16,783 nt of DNA from SAR324 cluster bacterium (GCA_022572825.1 JACZVE010000014.1:1-16783); one strand, 5' to 3'. Positions 1 to 7,291 are shown, counted from the first letter of the stretch. The notes: a model not told the origin generated them from the sequence alone. Numbers and translations: made by a program.

Positions 1-23
1 CGTGGGCGCGTCGACGACAAGGG

Positions 24-40
24 CCTACCGCCAGGGTAGG
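24..40. repeat. Short inverted repeat near the window edge
   Basis: CCTACC (24-29) and GGTAGG (35-40) can pair around a five-base loop. There is no T run on either side, so it is not a convincing intrinsic terminator. It may belong to a gene beyond the left edge. Confidence 0.3.
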
Positions 41-123
41 TAGGTCTAATGTTCGACAATTACGGCAACATTCGTCATTCTTCAACAGCGGGCCTATCGA
101 ATCACAAGACGGCGAACGGTACA

Positions 124-153
124 TTGACATTAGATTTTCTTAAATTGTGATAT
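124..153 (+). promoter_or_regulatory. Possible sigma70-type promoter with no obvious gene behind it
   Basis: A perfect -35 hexamer TTGACA lies at 124-129. After an 18-base spacer comes TGATAT (148-153), a poor -10 match. It would fire rightward into the 3' end of icd, antisense to it. No plus-strand gene with support follows, so it is either chance in an AT-rich patch or the start of an antisense or small RNA. Confidence 0.25.
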
Positions 154-269
154 CTCGAGACCGTGCTTCCGGATCTGCAAAATTGGTACACGAGTTGTTA
201 GCGGTACGGAATGAATTTGGGGGGGTGCTATTATGGATTCAGGGGGACGCTCTCGCCTTCTAATGTCGC

Positions 270-1502
270 CTACCCCCCCACCGCCGCCTTGAGGTTGGCC
301 TCCAGCAGGGCCATGAACTGCTCGGTGGTGAGCCAGGTATCCGGGGGCGGGTTGGTGGTGCCCAGGATGCTGCCGGCCAGATCCTTGGTCATCTTGCCGC
401 CCTCTACCGTGTCGACGCAGACCTTCTCCAGGGTCTGGGCGAACCTCCCCACCTCAGGGGTTCCGTCCAGCTTGCCCCGGTGTGCCAGGCCGCGCGTCCA
501 GGCGAAGATGCTGGCGATGGGATTGGTGCTGGTGGGCTTGCCCTGCTGGAACTGGCGGTAGTGGCGGGTCACCGTGCCGTGGGCCGCCTCGGCTTCCATG
601 GTCTTGCCGTCGGGCGTGAGCAGCACCGAGCTCATCAGTCCCAGCGAGCCGAACCCCTGCGCCACCGTGTCGGACTGCACGTCGCCGTCGTAGTTCTTGA
701 GGGCCCACAGCACCCCGCCCTCCCATTTGAGGATCTGCGCCACCATGTCGTCGATCAGGCGGTGCTCGTAGCTCAGCCCCGCCTTTTGATACTGGGCCTG
801 GAACTCCTCCTCGTATATCTGGGCGAATATGTCGCGGAAGCGGCCGTCGTAGGTCTTGAGGATGGTGTTCTTGGTGCTGAGGTAGGTGTCCAGCTTTTGA
901 TCCAGCCCGAAGTTGAACACCGCGCGGGCGAAATCGGTAATCGACTGGTCCGTGTTGAACATGCCCATGGCAATGCCCGGCCCCTCGAACGCGTTTACCT
1001 CCCACTCCTGCGGCGCGCCGCCGTTTTCCGGCTCGAAGCGCAGCACGACGCGGCCCTTGCCGGGAATCTTCACGTCGGTCGCCTTGTACTGGTCGGCGTG
1101 GGCGTGACGGGCGACGACGATGGGCTTCTTCCAGGCCGGCACCAGGCGCGGAATGTTCTTGCAGACGATGGGCGCGCGAAAGATGGTGCCGCCGAGGATG
1201 TTGCGGATCGTGCCGTTGGGACTCTTCCACATCTGCTTCAGCCCGAACTCCTTGACGCGCTCCTCGTCCGGGGTGATGGTGGCGCATTTCACACCCACGC
1301 CGTATTCCCTGATGGCGTGCGCGGCATCGATGGTCACCTGGTCATTCGTCTCGTCCCGGTGTTGCACCGACAGGTCGAAGTACTTCAGGTCCACGTCCAG
1401 GAAGGGCAGAATCAGGCGGTTCTTGATCTCCGCCCAGATGATGCGGGTCATCTCGTCGCCGTCCAACTCCACCACCGCATTTCGCACCTTGATCTTGGCC
1501 AC
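270..1502 (-). CDS. icd: NADP-dependent isocitrate dehydrogenase, eukaryote-like subfamily
   Basis: Oxidatively decarboxylates isocitrate to 2-oxoglutarate in the TCA cycle, making NADPH in the cytoplasm. The 410-residue length and motifs fit the homodimeric, eukaryote-like class of IDH rather than the E. coli Icd class. Visible motifs are the substrate loop KSPNGTIRN, the HADQYKATD segment with the catalytic tyrosine, LSTKNTILK with the catalytic lysine, the metal-binding aspartates in YDGDVQSD, and GTVTRHYR followed by TSTNPIASIFAWTRGL for NADP(H) binding. The start is GTG at 1502, supported by a GAGGAG site 8 bases upstream and the conserved N-terminal MAKIKVRNAVVELDGDEMTR. It lies 45 bases downstream of gloB on the same strand, so co-transcription is possible. 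It looks intact. Confidence 0.97.
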   Translation of the reverse strand: MAKIKVRNAVVELDGDEMTRIIWAEIKNRLILPFLDVDLKYFDLSVQHRDETNDQVTIDAAHAIREYGVGVKCATITPDEERVKEFGLKQMWKSPNGTIRNILGGTIFRAPIVCKNIPRLVPAWKKPIVVARHAHADQYKATDVKIPGKGRVVLRFEPENGGAPQEWEVNAFEGPGIAMGMFNTDQSITDFARAVFNFGLDQKLDTYLSTKNTILKTYDGRFRDIFAQIYEEEFQAQYQKAGLSYEHRLIDDMVAQILKWEGGVLWALKNYDGDVQSDTVAQGFGSLGLMSSVLLTPDGKTMEAEAAHGTVTRHYRQFQQGKPTSTNPIASIFAWTRGLAHRGKLDGTPEVGRFAQTLEKVCVDTVEGGKMTKDLAGSILGTTNPPPDTWLTTEQFMALLEANLKAAVGG

Positions 1503-1510
1503 GCTCGCTG

Positions 1511-1516
1511 CTCCTC
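1511..1516 (-). promoter_or_regulatory. Ribosome binding site of icd
   Basis: GAGGAG on the minus strand, 8 bases before the GTG at 1502. It supports use of the non-ATG start. Confidence 0.7.
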
Positions 1517-1547
1517 GGTTCTGGATTTAACGGATTGGCCCGTGGGG

Positions 1548-2321
1548 CTAGAAACGGTCCTTCATCCCGCGTACGACGCCCAGCACGTTAACCGGAGACA
1601 GATCGTTGGAGGGATCGGCCAGTTTCACGGCGGCCTGAATGGTCGCGCTGTCCACGCGCATGAAGGGATTGGTACTCCACTCGTCGGCCAGCGTGGAGGG
1701 CGTGGTGAACTCGCCCTCGCTGCGCTGCTTGCGCGCGGCGCCCAACTTGGTCGCCACCGCGGTATTGTCGGGCTCCAGTTTCGCGGCGAAGCGCAGATTG
1801 TTCTCGGTGTACTCGTGGCCGAAGTACACCTTGGTTTGCCGCGGCAGGCCCCCGATGACCTTGCACAGCGAGTCGTACATCATTTGCGGGGTACCCTCGA
1901 ACAACCGCCCGCAGCCCGCGGCGAACATCGTGTCACCGGTGAACACGCAGTCCTCGATGACGTAGGACACCGCGCCTGTGGTATGGCCCGGGTTGTGGAG
2001 CACCCGAACCTCCAGCTTGCCCAGGGCGAAGGACTCGTCTGCCTCCAGGAACTGCGTCTGGCCATCGATGCGCCCTTTATCTGAGCCGTGGCCGTAGACC
2101 TTCAGGCTGGGGTAGCGTTGCAGCAGCTCCTTGTTGCCCCCGATATGATCCCAGTGATGGTGGGTGTTGAGGATCGCCACCAGGTCGGCGCCGGAGCGTT
2201 GCACGGCGCGCAGCACCGGGCCGGCCTCGGACGGATCCACAATGCCGGCTTGGTTGGTCTCCTTGCACACGACCAGATAGGCGTAATTGTCGCGCAGGCA
2301 GGGTATGGACGTAACGTTCAT
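1548..2321 (-). CDS. gloB: Hydroxyacylglutathione hydrolase (glyoxalase II)
   Basis: Hydrolyses S-D-lactoylglutathione to D-lactate and glutathione, the second step of methylglyoxal detoxification, in the cytoplasm. It is a metallo-beta-lactamase fold enzyme: THHHWDH at residues 53-59 supplies H54, H56, D58 and H59; further metal ligands are H113 (PGHT), D130 (TGDT) and H169 (GHEYT). The C-terminal helical glutathione-binding region with NPFMR (219-223) is present. At 257 residues it matches the usual size of about 250. The frame stays open to an upstream ATG at 2435, but conserved sequence begins at MNVTSIPCLRDNY, so I place the start at 2321; no strong Shine-Dalgarno is visible there. It implies a glutathione-using cell. 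Its position upstream of icd may be incidental. Confidence 0.96.
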   Translation of the reverse strand: MNVTSIPCLRDNYAYLVVCKETNQAGIVDPSEAGPVLRAVQRSGADLVAILNTHHHWDHIGGNKELLQRYPSLKVYGHGSDKGRIDGQTQFLEADESFALGKLEVRVLHNPGHTTGAVSYVIEDCVFTGDTMFAAGCGRLFEGTPQMMYDSLCKVIGGLPRQTKVYFGHEYTENNLRFAAKLEPDNTAVATKLGAARKQRSEGEFTTPSTLADEWSTNPFMRVDSATIQAAVKLADPSNDLSPVNVLGVVRGMKDRF

Positions 2322-2623
2322 CGGTGCGCCGTCGTTTCTATTCACTGGGGGATTTGAGCTTATCGCGCGATACCGCGGCGCACCCATCGCGCAATGGCCA
2401 TCGAGCCGCATCGCGAAAGGGACACCGCGTCTCATCGTGAATCCGATGCCGCGCGACCTCCTAGCTTAGGCACGGGGCCTCAAATTTGCAATTATCCGTA
2501 AAATGATCGATGTGTTAGACTAGCGGTTAGTACAGGCTGTGATTTGCGCGGGAACACTTTATCGTTGCGGCGCGTTTTTCCCGGTAACCGCGGAACAACC
2601 TTTTAACCAGCGATGATGGGCCG
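2322..2623. other. Divergent intergenic region between gloB and the motor-like cluster
   Basis: No gene is supported here. It must hold promoters for gloB (leftward) and for the three-gene cluster (rightward). The stretch 2480-2525 is AT-rich compared with its surroundings. I see no strong inverted repeat or tRNA. Confidence 0.5.
2513..2521 (+). promoter_or_regulatory. Candidate extended -10 element for the motor-like cluster
   Basis: TGT followed by TAGACT (2516-2521) resembles an extended -10 element, about 100 bases before the start at 2624. There is no good -35 hexamer at the right distance. This is a weak call. Confidence 0.25.
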
Positions 2624-4177
2624 ATGGCCTTTTTCGACAGAAATCCATTCACGTCCGGGGGCGGTGCCAGTGCCGATTCCAGCATAAAGCTGGGAGTGGC
2701 ATGGTTGTCGGGTCTGCTGGGCGGCCGGGAAATCGAAAAGCGCGTCGAAGATAACTTTCCCACCTGGCAGGAGTACTCCGAGCAGAAGGTTCTGGACGCC
2801 CAGGAAAGAGAAGAGGAAGCCAAGCGGATCGATCTGCCCCCCCACAAGATCTACATCAGCTCCCCACTGCAGGGCAATTTCATCTATTTCACCACGGTCA
2901 CCGTCGCGCTGGCATTGGGGTATTACAGTCCCTTGCTCGCCCCCGTGCTGGTATACGGCGCGATCGGGATGGTGCTGATCATCTCATTGTTCGTGGTGTT
3001 CCGCGACGCGCTGTTCTTCCACATCGAGGGTCTGCGGCTGGAGTTGGACTCGGACATGATCAACAGGCACACCCGCGGTCCGCAGGAGGAGCGGGACGCC
3101 AGGGGGATGGGCTTTCTGCGCGTGCTTTCCCGCCGCCAGAAGCACCGTAGCATCTTTCGCAGCCGTTTGCTGCAAATTCATTACCAGAACGTGTTGCGTA
3201 CCTTCGAGCAGGGCAACCGCCGCACGTGGGTCGATCAGGACGCGTCCATCGCCGAAATCCAGACCCTGCTTTCCCAACGCGGCATGAAGCTGGTCTGGAC
3301 GATGATCGAGGTGCTGCCCCAGCTGGGGCTGTTGGGCACGCTGATCGGGCTGATGCGGATGTTCCTCGCCTTTCGTGCGGGTGTGTTGGCCCCGGAGCTG
3401 GAGATTATCGCCGGCTTCGGGACGGCTCTGGGCACTACGGTGGTGGCGAATATCCTGGTGCTGATCCTCAGGCCGCTGTACATGCGCAACGATCGCTCCA
3501 TGAACGAGATCCTCAGCACCATGCAGACGCTGATGGCCATGTTCATCCTGCCTACCCAGCAAAGCGTACTGGAGCGCACGCTGCTCACCGGCCATGGCCG
3601 TTCCGCCATGCCGCTGTCCCCGTCGGCTCCTGCTCCCGCCAGCGGCATCAACGAGAACCGGCTGCACGCCACTCTCAACGACCTGACCCAGGCACTGACT
3701 GAGTTCACCGAGTTTCAGCAGCACGTGGACAGCGGAGCGATGGCCAAGGAAACCGCTCAGATCGCCCTCCAGGTCAAGGACACGCTGCGTGCGTTCCATG
3801 ACGCGGTGGATCGCAAACATCTGGATCGGCAACAGCAGGCTATCGAGCAGTTGACCGGTGCGGTGCAAGGGCTCGCAACCAATCTGAATCACGTCAAGCA
3901 GCTTCCCGGTTCGGCCAGCGCCGGATCTTCCGAGCGCATCGAGCACGACCTGATGCAGCTGCGGCTGCTGACCCACGACACGCTGCTGCTGTTGGAACAG
4001 TTGGCCAGCCGGGTGGGGCCGCTGCCGGCAAATAAAGGGCGGCTGCTGAGCACGGATCGCGCGGTACGCGCCCAGGTGTTTCCCTCCGACGCGGCCTCGG
4101 GCCTCACCCACCTCGACGAGGAGCGCAAGGAAGAAGCGGGAGACTCTCCCGTGCGGCTGTTCGAGGAACGCGGATAA
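2624..4177 (+). CDS. MotA/TolQ/ExbB-family proton channel protein with long C-terminal tail
   Basis: Probable inner-membrane ion-channel subunit of a stator-type energy-transducing complex, partnering the next gene. Of its 517 residues, likely membrane segments lie near 85-104, 106-126, 225-250 and 262-283. A roughly 100-residue charged cytoplasmic loop separates TM2 and TM3, as in this superfamily. The diagnostic part is the last pair: LPQLGLLGTLIGL (231-243), with a TM3 proline, and GFGTALGTTVVANILVL (264-280). From about 320 to 517 there is a Pro/Ala-rich linker and then long amphipathic helices, probably coiled coil, much longer than in MotA, TolQ or ExbB. No strong Shine-Dalgarno precedes the ATG. 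It starts the cluster whose next members are ExbD-like and FliG. A chromosomal ExbB/TolQ of ordinary type would lack this tail. The family call is firm; the function is inferred. Confidence 0.85.
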   Translation: MAFFDRNPFTSGGGASADSSIKLGVAWLSGLLGGREIEKRVEDNFPTWQEYSEQKVLDAQEREEEAKRIDLPPHKIYISSPLQGNFIYFTTVTVALALGYYSPLLAPVLVYGAIGMVLIISLFVVFRDALFFHIEGLRLELDSDMINRHTRGPQEERDARGMGFLRVLSRRQKHRSIFRSRLLQIHYQNVLRTFEQGNRRTWVDQDASIAEIQTLLSQRGMKLVWTMIEVLPQLGLLGTLIGLMRMFLAFRAGVLAPELEIIAGFGTALGTTVVANILVLILRPLYMRNDRSMNEILSTMQTLMAMFILPTQQSVLERTLLTGHGRSAMPLSPSAPAPASGINENRLHATLNDLTQALTEFTEFQQHVDSGAMAKETAQIALQVKDTLRAFHDAVDRKHLDRQQQAIEQLTGAVQGLATNLNHVKQLPGSASAGSSERIEHDLMQLRLLTHDTLLLLEQLASRVGPLPANKGRLLSTDRAVRAQVFPSDAASGLTHLDEERKEEAGDSPVRLFEERG

Positions 4178-4185
4178 CTGCAGCG

Positions 4186-4755
4186 ATGATCATCGCCGCC
4201 GAGGAGAAGAAGTCCCAGGGCCCGCTGATCGTCTTCATCGATCTGCTGTTCCTGCTGGTGGCATTCTTCACCCTGCTGTTGTTCTTCATCAGGTCTCAGC
4301 ACGAGATTTCGGAAAAGGAGTTGGAATCGGTCCAGCAAAGCCTTGCCCGCATCATCGGCGAGGAGGTGAACGTCCCCGAGGCGCTGGCCAAGCTGGAAAC
4401 GGTGGTGGAGCGCTTCATGGCCGAGGAGCGCAAGGAGGTGGAGCGCGAACGCCTGCTGGCCGAACGGCGTCGCCGCCGCGCCCGGCGGCCCACGTTCAAA
4501 CTGGAATACACCCTCAATGTCCAGGGCGGCATCGAGTACGAGGGGCGCGCCTACACCGTGAGAAGGTTCCTGGAGCAGGTTGTCCAGCCGTTGCGCAAGG
4601 AGCATTGGGTCGCCTTCCGCGCGTACGCCGCGGCGGACACACCCTTTGGCCGCGTCGTTGATGGCCGCAGGATATTGCTGAAGGACAGCAACGAGTTTGA
4701 TACGTACTGGGATAACGTCACCCGAACGCGCCAGGCGGCGGGTAATCCGCGCTGA
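4186..4755 (+). CDS. ExbD/TolR-like stator partner protein
   Basis: Probable single-pass inner-membrane partner of the preceding channel protein. One membrane segment (about 14-35, PLIVFIDLLFLLVAFFTLLL) carries Asp19, in the place of the proton-carrying aspartate of ExbD, TolR and MotB. Residues 40-92 are charged and heptad-like, probably a coiled-coil stalk. An arginine block, RRRRRARR (94-101), follows. Residues 104-160 resemble the small ExbD/TolR periplasmic domain (NVQGGIEYEG, then AADTPFGRVVDG). There is no OmpA-like peptidoglycan-binding domain, so this is not MotB. It starts 8 bases after the previous stop, so the two genes are surely one unit. The length, 189 residues, is somewhat above the ExbD norm of about 140. 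Individual sequence similarity is modest; the pairing strengthens the call. Confidence 0.8.
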   Translation: MIIAAEEKKSQGPLIVFIDLLFLLVAFFTLLLFFIRSQHEISEKELESVQQSLARIIGEEVNVPEALAKLETVVERFMAEERKEVERERLLAERRRRRARRPTFKLEYTLNVQGGIEYEGRAYTVRRFLEQVVQPLRKEHWVAFRAYAAADTPFGRVVDGRRILLKDSNEFDTYWDNVTRTRQAAGNPR

Positions 4756-4801
4756 CGCGGCGGATGTGACCCTTTCCCCGGCCATGGCTCATGGAGGTGC
4801 C

Positions 4802-4885
4802 ATGCCCCGCCCTGCCCGATGGGTCGTCATTGGACACAGCCCGCGCTCCCGGCGATCCGCAAAGCACCCTCCCACACCATCCTGA
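4802..4885 (+). CDS. Possible 27-residue leader ORF before fliG
   Basis: A GGAGG (4793-4797) stands four bases before ATG 4802, opening a 27-codon frame that is basic and proline-rich (MPRPARWVVIG at its start). It ends 13 bases before the fliG start. No family is recognised. It could be a translated leader that couples fliG to the upstream genes, or chance. The same bases could also encode a 36-residue N-terminal extension of FliG in another frame. Confidence 0.2.
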   Translation: MPRPARWVVIGHSPRSRRSAKHPPTPS

Positions 4886-4889
4886 ACCC

Positions 4890-4893
4890 GGAG
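4890..4893 (+). promoter_or_regulatory. Ribosome binding site of fliG
   Basis: GGAG five bases before ATG 4899. It favours this start over the in-frame ATG at 4791, which would add a proline-rich extension not expected in FliG. Confidence 0.6.
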
Positions 4894-4898
4894 CGGTT

Positions 4899-5915
4899 AT
4901 GGCGTCGCGCCTGAGCGGACCCCAGAAAGCCGCCATCCTCCTGCTGTCGCTGGGCGAGGATGCGGCGTCGGAAGTGATGAAGAATCTCAACGAGAGCGAG
5001 ATCAAGAACGTCTCCCAGTACATGACCCGCTTTCAGCACGTCACGCCGTCCGACGTGGATCGGGTCGTGAACGAGTTTTATCTGGTTGCACAAAAGGGAC
5101 GGTTTCTGCCGGCCCCACCGGTGACCAAGGTCGAGTATCTCAAGAAAATTCTCGCACCTGCGATCGGCGAGGAGCAGGCGCAAAAGGTGGTGGAGGGGCT
5201 GGTGACCGGGGAGCCCGAAAGCCGACTGGAACAGCTCATGTGGCACGATCCAAGCACCATTGCGGCCTTTCTCGCCGAGGAGCATCCCCAGGTCATCGCG
5301 GTTATCCTGGCCAACCTGGGCGACCCCGTGCTTTCCCGTGACGTGATCGCGGCATTGCCGGAGGGCATGCAGCAGGACATCCTCATCCGCTACGCGCAAA
5401 TTCGCACGGTGCCGCAGGAATGGCTGGACGAGATCGAGGCTTCGCTGGGCGAGGAGATGACCGCTGCCCGCCCGCGCACCCACGAGGCGCCGGCAGGGGA
5501 GGTGCGCGTGGCGCGGGTGCTCGGCACGGCCCCCAAGCTCGTGGAGGACGCGCTCATCGAGCATCTGCGCCACAAGAACCCCGAGCTGGCCGAGCGCATC
5601 AGCCGGCGCATCTTCTCCTTTGCGGAACTGCTGAAGATCGATAACTACGGCATGCAGCTGATCCTCAAGCGCACCCCGGGGGACGATCTGGTGCTGGCGC
5701 TCAAGCTGGCCGACGAACCCCTCTTCCGCCACGTCCTGCGCAACATGTCAGACGAGTCCGCCCGGAAAATCCGCGAAGCGATCGAAGGCTTGGGGCCGAC
5801 TCCCGTCTCACAAATCGAGGCCGCTCAAAAACGCATCGGCAACACGGCGCGCGTGCTCATCGAGGAGGGAGAGATCTTTCCGCTCGAGCGGCGCAGGAAA
5901 AGCGGGGCAGAGTAG
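4899..5915 (+). CDS. fliG: FliG family motor switch protein, divergent C-terminal domain
   Basis: FliG is the rotor protein of the flagellar C-ring: its N domain binds FliF, its middle domain binds FliM, and its C domain meets the stator. This copy is full length (338 residues; E. coli FliG has 331). The N domain starts LSGPQKAAILLLSLGED (5-21). The EHPQ motif of the middle domain is at 128-131. The C domain includes IFSFAELL (238-245) and LRNMSDESARKIREAI (280-295). Aligned by eye to E. coli FliG, K264 is kept (K269), but R281 is Glu286, D288 is Glu293, D289 is Ala294 and R297 is Pro302. The usual DDRSIQ is replaced by IDNYGMQ. It lies 143 bases after the ExbD-like gene. No fliF, fliM, fliN or fliH is visible nearby. 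It may be a second FliG or part of a separate motor. Confidence 0.93.
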   Translation: MASRLSGPQKAAILLLSLGEDAASEVMKNLNESEIKNVSQYMTRFQHVTPSDVDRVVNEFYLVAQKGRFLPAPPVTKVEYLKKILAPAIGEEQAQKVVEGLVTGEPESRLEQLMWHDPSTIAAFLAEEHPQVIAVILANLGDPVLSRDVIAALPEGMQQDILIRYAQIRTVPQEWLDEIEASLGEEMTAARPRTHEAPAGEVRVARVLGTAPKLVEDALIEHLRHKNPELAERISRRIFSFAELLKIDNYGMQLILKRTPGDDLVLALKLADEPLFRHVLRNMSDESARKIREAIEGLGPTPVSQIEAAQKRIGNTARVLIEEGEIFPLERRRKSGAE

Positions 5916-5957
5916 GCGAGCACCCGCACGCGGTAACTCATGGCCTGGCGCGGGGTA

Positions 5958-5981
5958 CCGCTGTCGCGCAGCGGCCCTTTT
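5958..5981 (+). terminator. Candidate intrinsic terminator of the motor-like cluster
   Basis: CCGCTG (5958-5963) pairs with CAGCGG (5969-5974) around a five-base loop, followed by CCC and TTTT (5978-5981). It lies between the convergent fliG and serine hydrolase genes. The stem is short and the T run starts three bases late, so strength is uncertain. Confidence 0.45.
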
Positions 5982-7090
5982 CACTCCCCGAAAAGGCACA
6001 CCACCACATTGTGCAGGCGGGGACGGAAGCGGATCATGTCGGCCTGATTTCGGTCGCGGGAGATGTGCACCCGGTTGGATAGGACGATCACGGTCAGCCC
6101 CGTATCCGGCTCCATCCACAGGGAGGTTCCGGTAAAGCCCGTATGTCCGACGGCGCCACTGCCCATCAGCGCGCCGCAGGAGACGTAGCCCCGTGCCTCC
6201 CCCTTGATGTCCCAACCCAGCCCTCGCGGCGCCAGGCGGGGGGGATTGTGATTGGCCGTCATCAGCGCCACCGTGCGGCGGGAGATCAGCCGCACGCCTG
6301 CCAGCTCGCCTTGGCCGAGAATCATGCGCGCAAAGCGAAACAGGTCGGGCGCCGTGGAGAAGAGGCCCGCGTTGCCCCCCTCCCCTCCGAACGCATAGGC
6401 GTTCTCGTCGTGCACGATGCCCCGCAACAACTGCTGGCGCAGGGTACAGTACTGTGTCGGCGCGATGGGAATGTCCCAGCCGCCTTCCAGGGGGTTGAAC
6501 GCCGTGCGTTTCAGCTCCAGCGGATGGGCGATGTGCTGGAGAAAGAATTCGCTCAGGCTCTGCCCGCAGACCCGCCGCACGATTTCCGCCAGCAACAGGT
6601 AGCCCAGGTCGCTGTACACCATCACCGTGCCGGTCGGGTGCTCGAGCGGCACGGTCAGCAGCCGCTGTAGCGCGGCGGCATGGCTTTGCGTGCCGCTGTA
6701 CAGATCGGCCCATTTCGGCAGGCCGGATGTGTGCGTGAGGAGGTGGCGCAGGGTAATGCCCCGTTTGTCCGCGGTGTCGTACTCGGGAAAGAACTCCGCG
6801 GCCCTGTCCTCCAGATCCAGCAGCCCTTTTTCCAGCAGAATAAGCGCGCTGGTCGCGGTGGCGAGCGGCTTGGTGAGCGAGGCGATGTCGAACAAGGTAC
6901 CGGGCCGCAGCGGTGGCGCCTGGGGTCCCAACTCCAGCGTGCCCCAGGCCTCGTGAAGCAGCGGCTCATCGCCGCGCGCCACCAATAGCTCCATCCCTGG
7001 GAAGACGCTGCGGCGCACAGCTGCTTCCACCAGCTCGGTCAGCTCCTGCCGACGGTTGCGAGTGAAGTTTATCCTGGCGATACTGTCCAT
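5981..7090 (-). CDS. Beta-lactamase-fold serine hydrolase (class C / PBP4-like family)
   Basis: Serine hydrolase of the class C beta-lactamase/D,D-peptidase/esterase superfamily; the substrate is unknown. The three signature motifs are present in order: SLTK with nucleophile S71 and K74, YSD (159-161) in place of Tyr-x-Asn, and HTG (316-318). The block HDENAYAFGGEGGNAGLFS (227-245) is typical of the PBP4b/YfeW-like and EstB-like branch. Length 369 is normal. The N-terminus is polar and charged with no signal peptide, which argues for a cytoplasmic esterase or amidase-like role rather than a periplasmic cell-wall enzyme, unless the true start differs. An AGGAG lies about 12 bases upstream of the ATG. 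It converges on the fliG cluster, so it is not in that operon. Confidence 0.9.
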   Translation of the reverse strand: MDSIARINFTRNRRQELTELVEAAVRRSVFPGMELLVARGDEPLLHEAWGTLELGPQAPPLRPGTLFDIASLTKPLATATSALILLEKGLLDLEDRAAEFFPEYDTADKRGITLRHLLTHTSGLPKWADLYSGTQSHAAALQRLLTVPLEHPTGTVMVYSDLGYLLLAEIVRRVCGQSLSEFFLQHIAHPLELKRTAFNPLEGGWDIPIAPTQYCTLRQQLLRGIVHDENAYAFGGEGGNAGLFSTAPDLFRFARMILGQGELAGVRLISRRTVALMTANHNPPRLAPRGLGWDIKGEARGYVSCGALMGSGAVGHTGFTGTSLWMEPDTGLTVIVLSNRVHISRDRNQADMIRFRPRLHNVVVCLFGE

Positions 7091-7260
7091 GTCGCCTGGC
7101 GGCTCCTGCCCATTATTTCGACAAATAGGTTCCCGTCGCCCTGCAAGGCCGGCGAGTGCTTACATCCGACGAAGGAGCCTGCCGCGATGGCACGCAACCC
7201 TTTGCCCAGCGCCTGCCGGAACTGTGTGGCGACACGCTGGCGCGGCAATTTGGGGGTGAT

Positions 7261-7290
7261 TTATTAATTCGATCATGGCATCCTTATATT
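7261..7290 (+). promoter_or_regulatory. Candidate promoter upstream of ptsP
   Basis: TATATT (7285-7290) matches five of six -10 positions. TTATTA (7261-7266), 18 bases upstream, is a poor -35. It lies in the only AT-rich stretch of the region. It would give a leader of about 280 bases, so it is tentative. Confidence 0.28.
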
Positions 7291-7291
7291 T

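Noticed and set aside
219..279. Run of seven Gs and run of seven Cs forming an inverted repeat at the icd 3' end
   Set aside because: The arms are homopolymers separated by about 46 bases and no T run follows on the icd transcript, so I do not call it a terminator.
480..2084. A 534-codon plus-strand open frame across icd and gloB
   Set aside because: It is antisense to two clear enzymes, spans both, and has the low-complexity, His/Gly/Ala-rich composition of a shadow frame in GC-rich DNA.
2984..4111. A 375-codon minus-strand open frame opposite the channel protein
   Set aside because: Gln/His-rich shadow of the MotA/ExbB-like gene; no family similarity.
2624..4755. Zorya anti-phage system (ZorA-ZorB)
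   Set aside because: The long-tailed MotA-like protein is reminiscent of ZorA, but the partner lacks the OmpA-like domain of ZorB, and no ZorC, ZorD or ZorE follows; FliG does.
2624..4755. Ordinary TonB-ExbB-ExbD or Tol-Pal locus
   Set aside because: No tonB, tolA, tolB or pal is adjacent, and the channel protein's long tail does not fit.
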